DNA of 64,000 nt, taken from Bradyrhizobium sp. 4 (GTDB taxonomy: Bacteria > Pseudomonadota > Alphaproteobacteria > Rhizobiales > Xanthobacteraceae). Location of the stretch: positions 496,001 to 560,000 of the forward strand of contig NZ_CP064686.1 of assembly GCF_023100905.1 (NCBI RefSeq), given 5' to 3'. This document shows positions 17,655 through 25,947 of the stretch, in pieces. The position numbers and the translations under genes were made by a program. A model generated the notes under the pieces. It was not told the DNA's origin and made no database searches. It saw only the letters and a list, made by a program, of their open reading frames with translations. Positions within the stretch are counted from its first letter, which is position 1. The number at the start of each line of letters is the position of its first letter.

Positions 17655-18125
17655 ATGAAGTTTCTGACGGGGTTGCTTGCGGCGGTTCTCCTGATCGCGA
17701 GCATGGGCGCTTCTCACGCGGTGGTTCGGATCGCGGATGACCGCGGTGGCCGGATCGGAACCTACGTCGACAAATACCAGGACCTGCGACAGTCGGGCGA
17801 CACCGTCATCATTGACGGTCTCTGCGCCTCTGCCTGCACCATCGTCCTCGGCGCCATCCCGCCTGACCGCATCTGCGTGACGTCGCACGCGACACTGGGC
17901 TTCCACGCCGCGTGGGATTTCGGCAGCAACGGCCGCGCCGTCACCAATACCGAAGCGACCCAGATGCTCTATGCGATGTATCCTTCGCAGGTGAAACGCT
18001 GGATCAATCAGCGCGGCGGCCTCACCCCGCATATGCTCTTCCTGAAGGGCAGGCAGCTCCAGGCCATGTACAAGCCCTGCTACCTCGACGCGCAGGCCTC
18101 CGCCAACAAGCCATCGCCGCGGTAG
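17655..18125 (+). CDS. Secreted ClpP-fold-like protein (COG3904-like), function unknown
   Basis: A 156-aa protein when started at the ATG at 17655, which gives a clean signal peptide ending near GASHAVV; the frame extends upstream without one. The core reads VDKYQDLRQSGDTVIIDGLC followed by ASACTIVLGAIPP and TLGFHAAWDF. The small-residue turn with a serine (CASACT) and the downstream FHAA resemble the nucleophile loop and histidine strand of ClpP/crotonase-fold periplasmic proteins (COG3904). Whether it is a protease is unknown. Monocistronic by context. Confidence 0.72.
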   Translation: MKFLTGLLAAVLLIASMGASHAVVRIADDRGGRIGTYVDKYQDLRQSGDTVIIDGLCASACTIVLGAIPPDRICVTSHATLGFHAAWDFGSNGRAVTNTEATQMLYAMYPSQVKRWINQRGGLTPHMLFLKGRQLQAMYKPCYLDAQASANKPSPR

Positions 18126-18429
18126 GGCGCGGCAGTCATTCGCCTTTCACTAATTGATCGTCATGGCCGGGCGTAGCCGTCCGAAGGACGGCGTCGCTTT
18201 CGCTCGCCTATGTCCCGGCCATCCACGTTTTTGGCCCGGCTGGAAAGTCCGTGGATGCCCGGGCCTTCGCCTCGCCGGAGCGGCTTCGGCCGCGCAGGCG
18301 GGACAAGCCCGGGCATGATGGAGATCCTCCGCCCCAATTGATCTCCGGCCCGCCGGCTGCGCTTGCCCGGTCCCGTCCCAGCGCCTATTTGAAAGGCAGG
18401 GAATTCCGGCCTTCACCCCGATCGTTGTC
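18126..18429. other. Intergenic region (304 bp) dominated by a palindromic repeat
   Basis: No convincing reading frame. Most of it is the family D element at 18160-18320. The last hundred bases before the small membrane protein probably hold its promoter, but I see no clear boxes. Confidence 0.6.
18160..18320. repeat. Family D palindromic element
   Basis: It begins GTCATGGCCGGGC and ends with the near-inverse GCCCGGGCATGATGG. Nested hairpins lie inside (GCCGTCC GAAG GACGGC near 18176) and an inner pair with GGCCATCCACG opposite CGTGGATGCCC. It has no coding capacity and is rich in CCCGG. It resembles the long repeats scattered through Bradyrhizobium-type genomes. Confidence 0.7.
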
Positions 18430-18624
18430 ATGGCTCAACCACTGCACCCCGCACATCCTGTATCGGACAATTCGCCCACTGCCGGCCGGATGCCGTTCGT
18501 GCTGCTGTTGGCGGGTGCTGGCGTCGGCGGCCTGGTCGTGCTCGGCGTGCTCGCGCTCTGGTTCCACTACGGCAGCCAGGTGTTCTTCGAAATGATCAGG
18601 ACCGGTTTCGCCGCCTGCTTCTGA
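18430..18624 (+). CDS. Small single-span membrane protein, upstream of sco
   Basis: A 64-aa ORF with a Pro/His-rich N-terminus (residues 1-20), one strong transmembrane helix (PFVLLLAGAGVGGLVVLGVL, about 22-41) and a short amphipathic tail. It ends 24 bases before the Sco gene on the same strand and uses similar codons, so it is probably real and cotranscribed. The His residues near the N-terminus could matter for copper, but there is no direct evidence. No family recognised. Confidence 0.6.
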   Translation: MAQPLHPAHPVSDNSPTAGRMPFVLLLAGAGVGGLVVLGVLALWFHYGSQVFFEMIRTGFAACF

Positions 18625-18648
18625 CCCGCGACAGGAAGTTTTCCGCCC

Positions 18649-19239
18649 ATGAGCTCCGCCGCCCGTCCGCTGGTGATCGCGACCGCCTTCGCCGCAAGCC
18701 TCATCCTCGGGCTGCTGATCGTATTCTGGGCCATGGGCGGGGTCAGCAAGGTGGCGCAGCCGGCCGCGATCGGCGGCCCGTTCCAGCTCACTGACCAGAA
18801 CGGCAAGGCCGTCACCGACAAGAACCTCAAGGGCAAGCCGACCCTGATCTTCTTCGGCTACACCCATTGCCCCGACGTCTGCCCGACCTCGCTGTTCGAG
18901 ATCTCGGAAGTGCTGCGCGCGTTGGGCAAGGACGCCGACAAGGTCAATGCTGTCTTCATCTCGGTCGATCCCGAGCGCGATACGCCGGCGGCGATGAAGG
19001 ATTATCTGTCGAGCTTCGACCCGCACCTCGAGGGCCTGAGCGGCGATCCTGCCGAGACCGCCAAGGTGATCACCTCCTACCGGGTCTACGCCAAGAAGGT
19101 CCCGACCAAGGACGGCGACTACACCATGGACCACACCGCGCTGATCTATCTGATGGACCGCGACGGCCGCTTCGTCTCGCCATTCAACCTGAAGCGCACG
19201 CCTGAAGAGGCCGCGGTGGACTTGAAGCGGTATCTGTAG
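18649..19239 (+). CDS. SCO1/SenC family copper chaperone
   Basis: A 196-aa membrane-anchored thioredoxin-fold protein. An N-terminal transmembrane helix (residues 8-30) is followed by FQLTDQNGKAVTDKNLKGK, the copper-binding CPDVCP motif (Cys74, Cys78) and the third ligand His near residue 162 in MDHTALIYL. Sco proteins deliver or reduce copper for the CuA centre of cytochrome oxidase subunit II; the aa3 oxidase genes lie some 39 kb downstream. A ribosome binding site (AGGAAG) precedes the start. Confidence 0.92.
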   Translation: MSSAARPLVIATAFAASLILGLLIVFWAMGGVSKVAQPAAIGGPFQLTDQNGKAVTDKNLKGKPTLIFFGYTHCPDVCPTSLFEISEVLRALGKDADKVNAVFISVDPERDTPAAMKDYLSSFDPHLEGLSGDPAETAKVITSYRVYAKKVPTKDGDYTMDHTALIYLMDRDGRFVSPFNLKRTPEEAAVDLKRYL

Positions 19240-19331
19240 GCTTCCCTATTGGCCGCAATCCGCGCTCGCGTTCCCGGCCGGATGGGCTATAAGGCCCTCC
19301 GATCTCAACGAAATTCGTTCATTTTCAGCCG

Positions 19332-20267
19332 ATGGCCCCATCGCAACAGGCGAAATCGTCCAAATCCGCCCGTGGCTTGCTGACCGGGCTGGTCGTCGGC
19401 GTCTGCCTGCTCGCTGCTGCGCCGCGCGCGCAGGCGCAGGCCCCGGCCAAGCAGCCCCCAACGGCGCCGCAAGCCTCACCCCAGCTCGCGCCGCAAGCCG
19501 CCCCGCAGGCCGTGCCGGGCTTTTGGGACCCGCGGCGGCGGCCGGAGCGGCCGGATTTGTCGCGCCTGACCGTGATCCGCTTCCTGACCGAGACTGATTA
19601 TCCGCCCTTCAACTATACCGGCGCCGACGGCAATCCGGCCGGCTTCAACGTCGACTTCGCCCGCGCGCTGTGCGAGGAGATCAAGGTCACCTGCACGGTG
19701 CAGATGCGCCGCTTCGAGACGCTGGTCGATGCGCTTGCCTCCAACCGGGGCGACGCCATCATCGCCTCGATGGCGGTGAGCCCGCAGCTCCGCGCCCGGG
19801 TCGACTTCACCGACCCCTATTACCGCGTGCCGGCGCGCTTCGCCTCGCGCAAGGACGCGGTGATGCCGGAGATCCGTCCCGAATATCTCGAGGGCAAGAA
19901 GGTCGGCGTCATCGCCGGCTCCGCGCATGAAGCCTATCTCAAGGCGATGTTCACCGACGCCGAGCTGCACCCCTATCCCAACGACGATGCCATGCGCGGC
20001 GCCTTGCGCAAGGGCGAGGTCGATTTCATCTTCGGCGACGCCATCGCGCTCGCGTTCTGGATCAACGGCACCGATTCCGGCGATTGCTGCGCCTTCTCCG
20101 GCGGCCCCTTCGTCGAGAGTCGTTTCTTCGGCGAAGGCATCGGCATCGCCGTGCGCAAGGGCAACGACGTGCTGCGCCAGGCCCTGAACTGGGCGATGTT
20201 CCGCGTCTGGGAAAAGGGCCGCTACACAGATCTGTGGCTGCGGTATTTCTCGGTGAGCCCGTTCTAG
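19332..20267 (+). CDS. Orphan periplasmic binding protein, SBP_bac_3 family
   Basis: A 311-aa secreted protein with a signal peptide (cleavage near PRAQAQA), then a low-complexity stretch rich in Ala, Gln and Pro (about residues 36-60), then a type II binding fold: ETDYPPFNYTGADGNPAGFN, LVDALASNRGDAIIASMAVS and KKVGVIAGSAHEAYL. This matches amino-acid-type binding proteins. No transporter genes are adjacent; it sits alone between sco and lysK. Ligand unknown. Confidence 0.83.
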   Translation: MAPSQQAKSSKSARGLLTGLVVGVCLLAAAPRAQAQAPAKQPPTAPQASPQLAPQAAPQAVPGFWDPRRRPERPDLSRLTVIRFLTETDYPPFNYTGADGNPAGFNVDFARALCEEIKVTCTVQMRRFETLVDALASNRGDAIIASMAVSPQLRARVDFTDPYYRVPARFASRKDAVMPEIRPEYLEGKKVGVIAGSAHEAYLKAMFTDAELHPYPNDDAMRGALRKGEVDFIFGDAIALAFWINGTDSGDCCAFSGGPFVESRFFGEGIGIAVRKGNDVLRQALNWAMFRVWEKGRYTDLWLRYFSVSPF

Positions 20268-20283
20268 TTTCGCTGCCTGCTCT

Positions 20284-20374
20284 GCCGTCATTGCGAGGAG
20301 CCCTTGCGACGAAGCAATCCAGGCTGTTTCCGCAGTGGCAGTCTGGATTGCTTCGCTTCGCTCGCAATGACGGC
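20284..20374. repeat. Family A palindrome, imperfect copy
   Basis: It starts GCCGTCATTGCGAGGAG and ends TCGCTCGCAATGACGGC, with inner GAAGCAATCCAG facing CTGGATTGCTTC. Same family as 3733-3808 but with a 5'-arm insertion. It lies between two genes on the same strand, 73 bases before lysK. Confidence 0.8.
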
Positions 20375-20446
20375 GCGGTGGCAGTACCCCGCAAAATTGC
20401 ATTCTGCCTGGAAATCGCTATTTTCCGCGCCCCGGAGGCCCCTTAG

Positions 20447-22090
20447 ATGTCCGTTATCGATCTTGCCGCGAACCCGAGCGATCTGCGTGCGCTCGCCGAA
20501 CAATCCAACGCCTGGCCGTTCGAGCAGGCGAAGGCCATTGTCGCGCGGCTGAAGAAAAGCCCGAAGGACGAGGTGCTGTTCGAGACCGGCTACGGGCCAT
20601 CAGGCCTGCCGCATATCGGCACCTTCGGCGAGGTCGCGCGCACCTCGATGGTGCGGCACGCTTTTCATGTGCTGACCGAAAACAAGATCAAGACCCGCCT
20701 GCTCGCGTTCTCCGATGACATGGACGGGTTTCGGAAAGTGCCCGACAACGTCCCCAACAAGGAGATGCTGGCCGCGCATCTCGGCAAGCCGCTGACCCGC
20801 GTGCCGGATCCGTTCACCAACGAATATCCGTCGTTCGGGCACCACAACAATGCGCGGCTGCGCGCCTTCCTCGATCATTTCGGCTTCGACTACGAATTCG
20901 CGAGCTCGACCGACTATTATACGTCCGGCCGTTTCGACGCGACGCTGCTCAAGATGTTAGCTGCCTACGACAAGGTGATGGCGATCATCCTGCCGACGCT
21001 CGGACCCGACCGCCGCGCGACCTATTCGCCGTTCCTCCCCATCAGCAAGACCACGGGTGTCGTGCTGCAGGTGCCGATGATCCGCCGCGACGTTGCGGCC
21101 GGCACGGTGACCTATCTCGATCCCGATACCAACCAGGAGGTCGAGACACCGGTCACCGGCGGCAACGTCAAGTGCCAGTGGAAGGCCGACTGGGCGATGC
21201 GCTGGGTCGCGCTCGGCGTCGATTACGAGATGGCCGGCAAGGATTTGATCGACTCGGTCAAACTCTCCGGCGCGATCGCGAGGGCGCTCGGCGCCACGCC
21301 GCCGGAAGGCTTCAACTACGAGCTCTTCCTCGACGACAAGGGCCAGAAGATCTCGAAGTCGAAGGGCAACGGCCTCACCATCGACGAATGGCTGCGCTAC
21401 GCCTCGCCGGAATCGCTGTCGCTGTTCATGTATCGCGAGCCGAAGGCGGCCAAGCGGCTGTATTTCGACGTCATCCCGCGCAACGTCGACGACTACCAGC
21501 AATTCATCGACGGCTTTGCCAAGCAGGACGCCAGGCAGCAGCTCGGCAATCCGGTCTGGCATGTCCACAGCGGCCATCCGCCGAAGTTCGACATGCCCGT
21601 CACGTTCCAGCTCTTGCTGACGCTGGTGTCGTCGTCGAATGCGGAGAATGCCGAGACGCTGTGGGGTTTCATTGGCCGCTACCGGCCCGGCGTGAGCCCG
21701 CAAACGCATCCCAAGCTCGATGCGATGGTCGGCTATGCCATCAACTATTATCGCGACTTCGTCGCGCCGACGAAGACGTTCCGCGAACCGACCGACACCG
21801 AGCGCGCGGCGCTGCAGGATCTGCGGGATGCATTATCGCAGCTTCCGCAGGACGCCTCGGCCGAGGACATCCAGAACGTCGTCTACGAGATCGGCCGCCG
21901 CGAGCCGTTCCTCGACCAGGTCAAGAAGGGCAAGGACGGCCGTCCCGGCGTGACACTCGACTGGTTCAACATGCTCTACCAGGTGCTGCTCGGCCAGGAA
22001 AAAGGCCCGCGCTTCGGCTCCTTTGTCGCGGTGTATGGCGTGCAGAACGCGGTGAACATGATCGACGGCGCGCTGGCGCGGAGTGCGTGA
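20447..22090 (+). CDS. lysK: Lysyl-tRNA synthetase, class I
   Basis: A 547-aa class I LysRS charging tRNA-Lys; alphaproteobacteria use this archaeal-type form rather than the class II enzyme. The HIGH-like motif is PHIGTFGE (residues 55-62) and the KMSKS-like motif is KISKSKG near residue 301. Between them lies the catalytic Rossmann domain with FSDDMDGFRKVP. The C-terminal helical anticodon-binding domain is complete. Preceded by a family A palindrome and followed by a family C palindrome facing a convergent regulator gene. Also named lysS in some databases. Confidence 0.95.
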   Translation: MSVIDLAANPSDLRALAEQSNAWPFEQAKAIVARLKKSPKDEVLFETGYGPSGLPHIGTFGEVARTSMVRHAFHVLTENKIKTRLLAFSDDMDGFRKVPDNVPNKEMLAAHLGKPLTRVPDPFTNEYPSFGHHNNARLRAFLDHFGFDYEFASSTDYYTSGRFDATLLKMLAAYDKVMAIILPTLGPDRRATYSPFLPISKTTGVVLQVPMIRRDVAAGTVTYLDPDTNQEVETPVTGGNVKCQWKADWAMRWVALGVDYEMAGKDLIDSVKLSGAIARALGATPPEGFNYELFLDDKGQKISKSKGNGLTIDEWLRYASPESLSLFMYREPKAAKRLYFDVIPRNVDDYQQFIDGFAKQDARQQLGNPVWHVHSGHPPKFDMPVTFQLLLTLVSSSNAENAETLWGFIGRYRPGVSPQTHPKLDAMVGYAINYYRDFVAPTKTFREPTDTERAALQDLRDALSQLPQDASAEDIQNVVYEIGRREPFLDQVKKGKDGRPGVTLDWFNMLYQVLLGQEKGPRFGSFVAVYGVQNAVNMIDGALARSA

Positions 22091-22104
22091 GTCCAGCACT
22101 CACC

Positions 22105-22204
22105 GTCATCGTCCGCGAAGGCGGACGATCCAGTATTCCAGAGACCGCCGTGCTGAACCGAGACGCCGCGGCGTACTGGATTCCCCGCTTTCGCGGGGAA
22201 TGAC
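22105..22204. repeat. Family C palindromic element between convergent genes
   Basis: It starts GTCATCGTCCGCGAAGGCGG and ends with GCGGGGAATGAC. Each end is a hairpin with a four-base loop (GTCCGC GAAG GCGGAC; CCCCGC TTTC GCGGGG), and outer ATCCAGTA pairs with TACTGGAT. Architecture is that of family B with different stems, and it fills the gap between lysK and the S24-like regulator. Confidence 0.75.
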
Positions 22205-22217
22205 AGCGGAGCACCCC

Positions 22218-22844
22218 TCACTGGCTCGCCCACACGATCCTTGCGATCCACGCAACCTCGCTCGCTGCCATCGTCCGCTCGGGCTGTGGCGGATCGAGCG
22301 GCTGCAAATCCAGAACCTTTGCTGTGCGGCGCTTCAGCGTTGCCACCGTGACCTCGCCCGCTTTGGTCTTCACCACCACGCGATCGCCTTTGCGGACCGG
22401 TGTGCCGGGTGAGACCAGGATGACGTCGCCGTCGCGATAGGCGGGCTGTAGCGCTTCGCCGGAAATCTGCAGCGCGAAGCTGTGGCTGTCTTCGGCGGTG
22501 GGAAGCGCAAACTCGGTCCAGCTCTTGCCGATGGGAAAGCCGGACTCGTCGAAGGCGCCGCTCGCGCTCGCCTGCGCGAAGCCGAGCAGCGGCACCGAGC
22601 GGCCGCCGCCCGTCTCGTCGCCGACCAGCCTGGCAAAGGTGTCGATCGAGGAATCTGCCGCCGCCAGCGCTTTCGCGATCGATTCGGTCGAGGGCCAGCG
22701 CTCGCGGCCGTCGGAGGTGACGCGCTTGGACTTGTTGAAGGTGGTGGGATCGAGCCCGGCGCGCTTGGCAAGGCCCGACGGTGACAGGCCGGCACGCTCC
22801 GCCAGCCGATCCAGCGCGCCCCAGATCTGGTCGTGAGAGAGCAT
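22218..22844 (-). CDS. S24/LexA-like HTH transcriptional regulator lacking the catalytic serine
   Basis: A 208-aa protein with an N-terminal helix-turn-helix (LSPSGLAKRAGLDPTTFNKS, about residues 20-39) and a C-terminal S24 peptidase-like domain. The usual G(D/M)SM nucleophile motif reads GEALQPAYRDGD, with Ala131 in the Ser position, while the lysine (Lys171 in ATLKRR) remains, so self-cleavage is not expected. I chose the ATG at 22844 at the start of conserved sequence; 22871 and 22892 are alternative starts. Probably represses its own or a neighbouring gene. An inverted repeat lies upstream at 22897-22927. Confidence 0.78.
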   Translation of the reverse strand: MLSHDQIWGALDRLAERAGLSPSGLAKRAGLDPTTFNKSKRVTSDGRERWPSTESIAKALAAADSSIDTFARLVGDETGGGRSVPLLGFAQASASGAFDESGFPIGKSWTEFALPTAEDSHSFALQISGEALQPAYRDGDVILVSPGTPVRKGDRVVVKTKAGEVTVATLKRRTAKVLDLQPLDPPQPERTMAASEVAWIARIVWASQ

Positions 22845-22896
22845 CCTCTGCGCTTTGGCCTGTCTGACCATGGAAGGTCCAGCCCGTCGCAACTCA

Positions 22897-22927
22897 GGAA
22901 AACTATCCTCAAATCAATCGGTTTTCC
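22897..22927. promoter_or_regulatory. Inverted repeat upstream of the S24-like regulator
   Basis: GGAAAAC at 22897-22903 is inverted as GTTTTCC at 22921-22927 across a 17-base spacer, in an AT-richer stretch between the divergent regulator and DUF952 genes. It could be an autoregulatory operator, but the arms are short. Confidence 0.3.
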
Positions 22928-23075
22928 GTTTTCGGTGCAAGAGGCGGCGTCTAAGTCTTGAGTTCGGCAGGGGTGGCCTTTACGGTCCCGCCCGGGATTT
23001 AACGACCCACGAGAGACGAAAATCCCCAGGAGACTCAAAGAGCTGTCTCCACGGGCAAACAGGACTGCGTAAGCG

Positions 23076-23420
23076 GTGGTCAAGATCTACAAAATCTGTC
23101 CGGCCTCGGCCTGGCGTGAGGCGGAACGGCAGGGTGTCTACCGCGGCAGCGCGGACGATTCGCGCGACGGATTCATCCATTTCTCGACCGCATCCCAGGT
23201 TCCCGAGACCCTGCAGAGGCATTATGTTGGGCAGCGCGCGCTGTTCCTGGTCGAGGTCGACGGCGATGCGCTCGGCAGCGCATTGCGCTGGGAGCGTTCG
23301 CGCAATGAGGAGCTGTTTCCGCATCTCTATGGCGAGCTCGATCTCGGCGCTGTGATGGCCGTGATGAACCTCAACACGCGCTCCGACGGCGGCCACGACG
23401 TTCCGGAGCTTGCCCCGTGA
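23076..23420 (+). CDS. DUF952 domain protein
   Basis: A 114-aa protein of the DUF952 family: N-terminal IYKICPASAWREAERQGVY, then DDSRDGFIHFSTASQVPETL and the C-terminal ELFPHLYGELDLGAV. The FIHFS(T) motif is the hallmark of the family, whose fold is related to ADP-ribosyltransferase-like proteins. Biochemical role unknown. It starts at a GTG and its stop overlaps the pyrD GTG start by 4 bases, so pyrD translation probably depends on it. Confidence 0.85.
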   Translation: MVKIYKICPASAWREAERQGVYRGSADDSRDGFIHFSTASQVPETLQRHYVGQRALFLVEVDGDALGSALRWERSRNEELFPHLYGELDLGAVMAVMNLNTRSDGGHDVPELAP

Positions 23421-24514
23421 TCCGCGCTTTCGACGCTCTCTCGCTGCCGGTGTTGCGTTGGCTCGATCCGGAGGATGCGCATCGCCTCGCGATCCAGGGC
23501 CTGCGCTTCCTGCCGCCGGGCAAGCCGCAGGCTGACGATCCCAAGCTCGCGGTGCGTGCCTTCGGGCTCAACTTCCCCAATCCGATCGGCATGGCCGCGG
23601 GCTTCGACAAGAGCGCCGAAGTGCCGGATGCGCTGCTGCGGCTCGGCTTCGGCTTCGTCGAGATCGGCTCGGTGACGCCGAAACCGCAAAGCGGCAATCC
23701 GCGGCCGCGGCTGTTTCGCCTGGAGCGCGACGAGGCCGTGATCAACCGCATGGGCTTCAACAATGACGGCGCGGAGACCGCCCTGCGCCGGCTCGCGGCG
23801 CGCGCGCAGCACGGCGGCATCGTCGGCGTCAATGTCGGCGCCAACAAGGATTCGCCCGATCGCGTCAATGACTACGTCAAGCTGATCGAGACCTTTGCGC
23901 CGGTCGCGAGCTATTTCACCGTCAACGTCTCCTCGCCGAACACGCCGGGCCTGCGCAATCTGCAGGAAGGCGCGCTGCTCGACGATCTCCTCGCCAGGGT
24001 GATCGACGCGCGCCAGCGGGTGCGCGAGAGCGCCGGCGACACGCCGGTGCTGCTCAAGATCGCGCCGGATCTGAGCCTCGCCCAGCTCGACGACGTCGTG
24101 CAGGTCGCGCGCTCGCGCCGGGTCGACGGCATGATCGTGTCGAACACCACCATCGCGCGGCCGAGCACGCTGCGCGAGGAGATGCGCGCCAAGGAGCAGG
24201 GCGGCCTGTCAGGCCGGCCGCTGTTCCGGCTGTCGACGCGGATGGTCGCCGAGACCTATGTGCGCGTCGAGGGCGCATTCCCCCTGATCGGCGTCGGCGG
24301 CGTGGATTCGGGCGGCGCCGCGCTGACGAAAATCCGCGCCGGCGCGAGCCTGATCCAGCTCTATTCGTCGCTGGTCTACAAGGGCCTCGGCCTCGTCGAC
24401 GAGATCAAGCGCGACCTCACCTCAACCCTATTGCGCACCGGGCGGGATTCTCTCTCCGAGATCGTCGGCTCCGACGCCGCCACGTTGACGGCGGAAACCT
24501 GGCCGGGGATGTAG
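23417..24514 (+). CDS. pyrD: Dihydroorotate dehydrogenase (quinone), class 2
   Basis: A 365-aa membrane-associated FMN enzyme that oxidises dihydroorotate to orotate in pyrimidine synthesis and passes electrons to quinone. The N-terminal helix for membrane attachment, the FMN-site GMAAGFDKSAEVPDALL, the class 2 signature FVEIGSVTPKPQSGNPRPRL and the catalytic Ser in NVSSPNTPGLRNLQ are all present. It starts at GTG and overlaps DUF952 by 4 bases (GTGA). It is followed by a family E palindrome and a convergent MATE gene. Confidence 0.95.
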   Translation: MIRAFDALSLPVLRWLDPEDAHRLAIQGLRFLPPGKPQADDPKLAVRAFGLNFPNPIGMAAGFDKSAEVPDALLRLGFGFVEIGSVTPKPQSGNPRPRLFRLERDEAVINRMGFNNDGAETALRRLAARAQHGGIVGVNVGANKDSPDRVNDYVKLIETFAPVASYFTVNVSSPNTPGLRNLQEGALLDDLLARVIDARQRVRESAGDTPVLLKIAPDLSLAQLDDVVQVARSRRVDGMIVSNTTIARPSTLREEMRAKEQGGLSGRPLFRLSTRMVAETYVRVEGAFPLIGVGGVDSGGAALTKIRAGASLIQLYSSLVYKGLGLVDEIKRDLTSTLLRTGRDSLSEIVGSDAATLTAETWPGM

Positions 24515-24525
24515 CTCTTCGCGGT

Positions 24526-24611
24526 GTAGCCCGGATGGAGCGAAGCGCAATCCGGGATTCGATCCGCGGACGCGAAGGCCCCGGATTACGCTTTCGCTCC
24601 ATCCGGGCTAC
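24526..24611. repeat. Family E palindromic element between convergent genes
   Basis: The arm starting GTAGCCCGGATGGAGCGAAG is mirrored by one ending CTCCATCCGGGCTAC, with inner CGCAATCCGGG facing CCCGGATTACG. The element fills the pyrD/MATE gap and ends 4 bases before the MATE stop codon. A widespread type of intergenic repeat in proteobacteria. Confidence 0.8.
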
Positions 24612-24614
24612 GCG

Positions 24615-25946
24615 TTACAGCGACTGCTTCGAAAACGTCTTCCTGTACAGCGCCGGATAGCGCGCGGCCTGCAAGCCGCCGCGCGAGACGTAGGAGGCGA
24701 TCAGCGCGCTCCACAGCCCGGCATTGCCGAACGATTGCAGCGCCCACCATGTGGCGAGGAAGATCGCGAGCGAGGCCAGCATCAGATTGCGCATTTCGCG
24801 CGCCCAGGTCGCGCCGATATAGATGCCGTCGAAACCGAAGGCGAACACGCCGGGAATGGGCGCAAGCACGACGAACGGCAGGAATTCCCGCGCACCGCGA
24901 CGGACGGCCTCGCTCGCCGTCATGACATCGATCAAATTCGGCCCAAACAGCGCGAACAGCGCGGACACGACCAGCGCGAAGCCGAGCCCCCATAGCAGCA
25001 CCAGCCGGGTCGAATCCGCAAATCCCCTCGCGTCGCGTGCGCCGAGCGTACGGCCGCAAAGCTGCTGGGCTGCGTTCGCTAGACCGTCGAGGAAGAAGGC
25101 GCTGACCAGCAGAAAATTGTTGAGCACGGAATTGGCGGCCAGCGTGACGTCGCCAGCCCGTGCGCCCTTGGCGGTGAAAAACAGAAACACGGCGATCAGT
25201 GCCGCGGTGCGGATCAGGATGTCGGAATTCACCGCCAGCAGCCGCATCAGCTTGGTCCGGTCGAACAGCTCTGCGTATGGCACCGCGAACCCGCCGTCCG
25301 CATAGCGGCGGCAGACCATCATGCCGAGCCCGAATCCGGCCGCTTCAGATAGCAGTGCGGCGATCGCAGCACCCGCGATGCCGGTGTCGTAGAGCAGCAC
25401 CAGCAGGATCGTCGCCGCCGCGTTGACGAGATTGATGACGACCTGGAGCGCGAGCGCCGGATTGGCGCGGGCCTGGCCGACCAGCCAGCCGAGGATGACA
25501 TAATTGGCGAGCGCCAGTGGCGCCGACCAGATCCGGATCACGAAATAGGTTTTCGCCGCGCGCGTAACGCCTTCGCTGCCGCCCATCAGGTCGAACAGCA
25601 CGGCGGCCAGCGGCAGTTGCAGCGCGATCAGGGCTATGCCGATCAGGCCCGCGACGATGAAGCCGCGAACCAGAATCGCGGTCAGCTCGCGCGTCTCGCC
25701 GGCGCCGAGCGCCTGCGCCGTGAAGGCGAGCGTGCTCATGCGAAGGAAGCCGAATAGCCAGAACAGGCAGTCGAAGATGACGGACGCGATGGCGACGCCG
25801 CCGAGCAGCGCGGCATCGTCCAGCCGTCCGATCGCGGTGGTCGAGACCACGCCGATCAGCGGCGTGGTGAGGTTCGCGACCATCGCAGGTCCTGCGATGG
25901 CGAAGACCTGACGGGAACCGATCTTCACGTGAACGGGTGCGTGCAT
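24615..25946 (-). CDS. MATE family efflux transporter (DinF-like)
   Basis: A 443-aa inner-membrane protein with about 12 hydrophobic helices in two similar halves. The N-terminal half opens with FAIAGPAMVANLTTPLIGVV and TTAIGRLDDAALLGGVAIA, the MATE signature region; the second half starts near NSVLNNFLLVSAFFLDGLAN. It should export drugs or metabolites in exchange for protons or sodium. The start lies 1 base after the stop of the MBL hydrolase gene, so the two form an operon. Substrate unknown. Confidence 0.9.
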   Translation of the reverse strand: MHAPVHVKIGSRQVFAIAGPAMVANLTTPLIGVVSTTAIGRLDDAALLGGVAIASVIFDCLFWLFGFLRMSTLAFTAQALGAGETRELTAILVRGFIVAGLIGIALIALQLPLAAVLFDLMGGSEGVTRAAKTYFVIRIWSAPLALANYVILGWLVGQARANPALALQVVINLVNAAATILLVLLYDTGIAGAAIAALLSEAAGFGLGMMVCRRYADGGFAVPYAELFDRTKLMRLLAVNSDILIRTAALIAVFLFFTAKGARAGDVTLAANSVLNNFLLVSAFFLDGLANAAQQLCGRTLGARDARGFADSTRLVLLWGLGFALVVSALFALFGPNLIDVMTASEAVRRGAREFLPFVVLAPIPGVFAFGFDGIYIGATWAREMRNLMLASLAIFLATWWALQSFGNAGLWSALIASYVSRGGLQAARYPALYRKTFSKQSL

Positions 25947-25947
25947 G

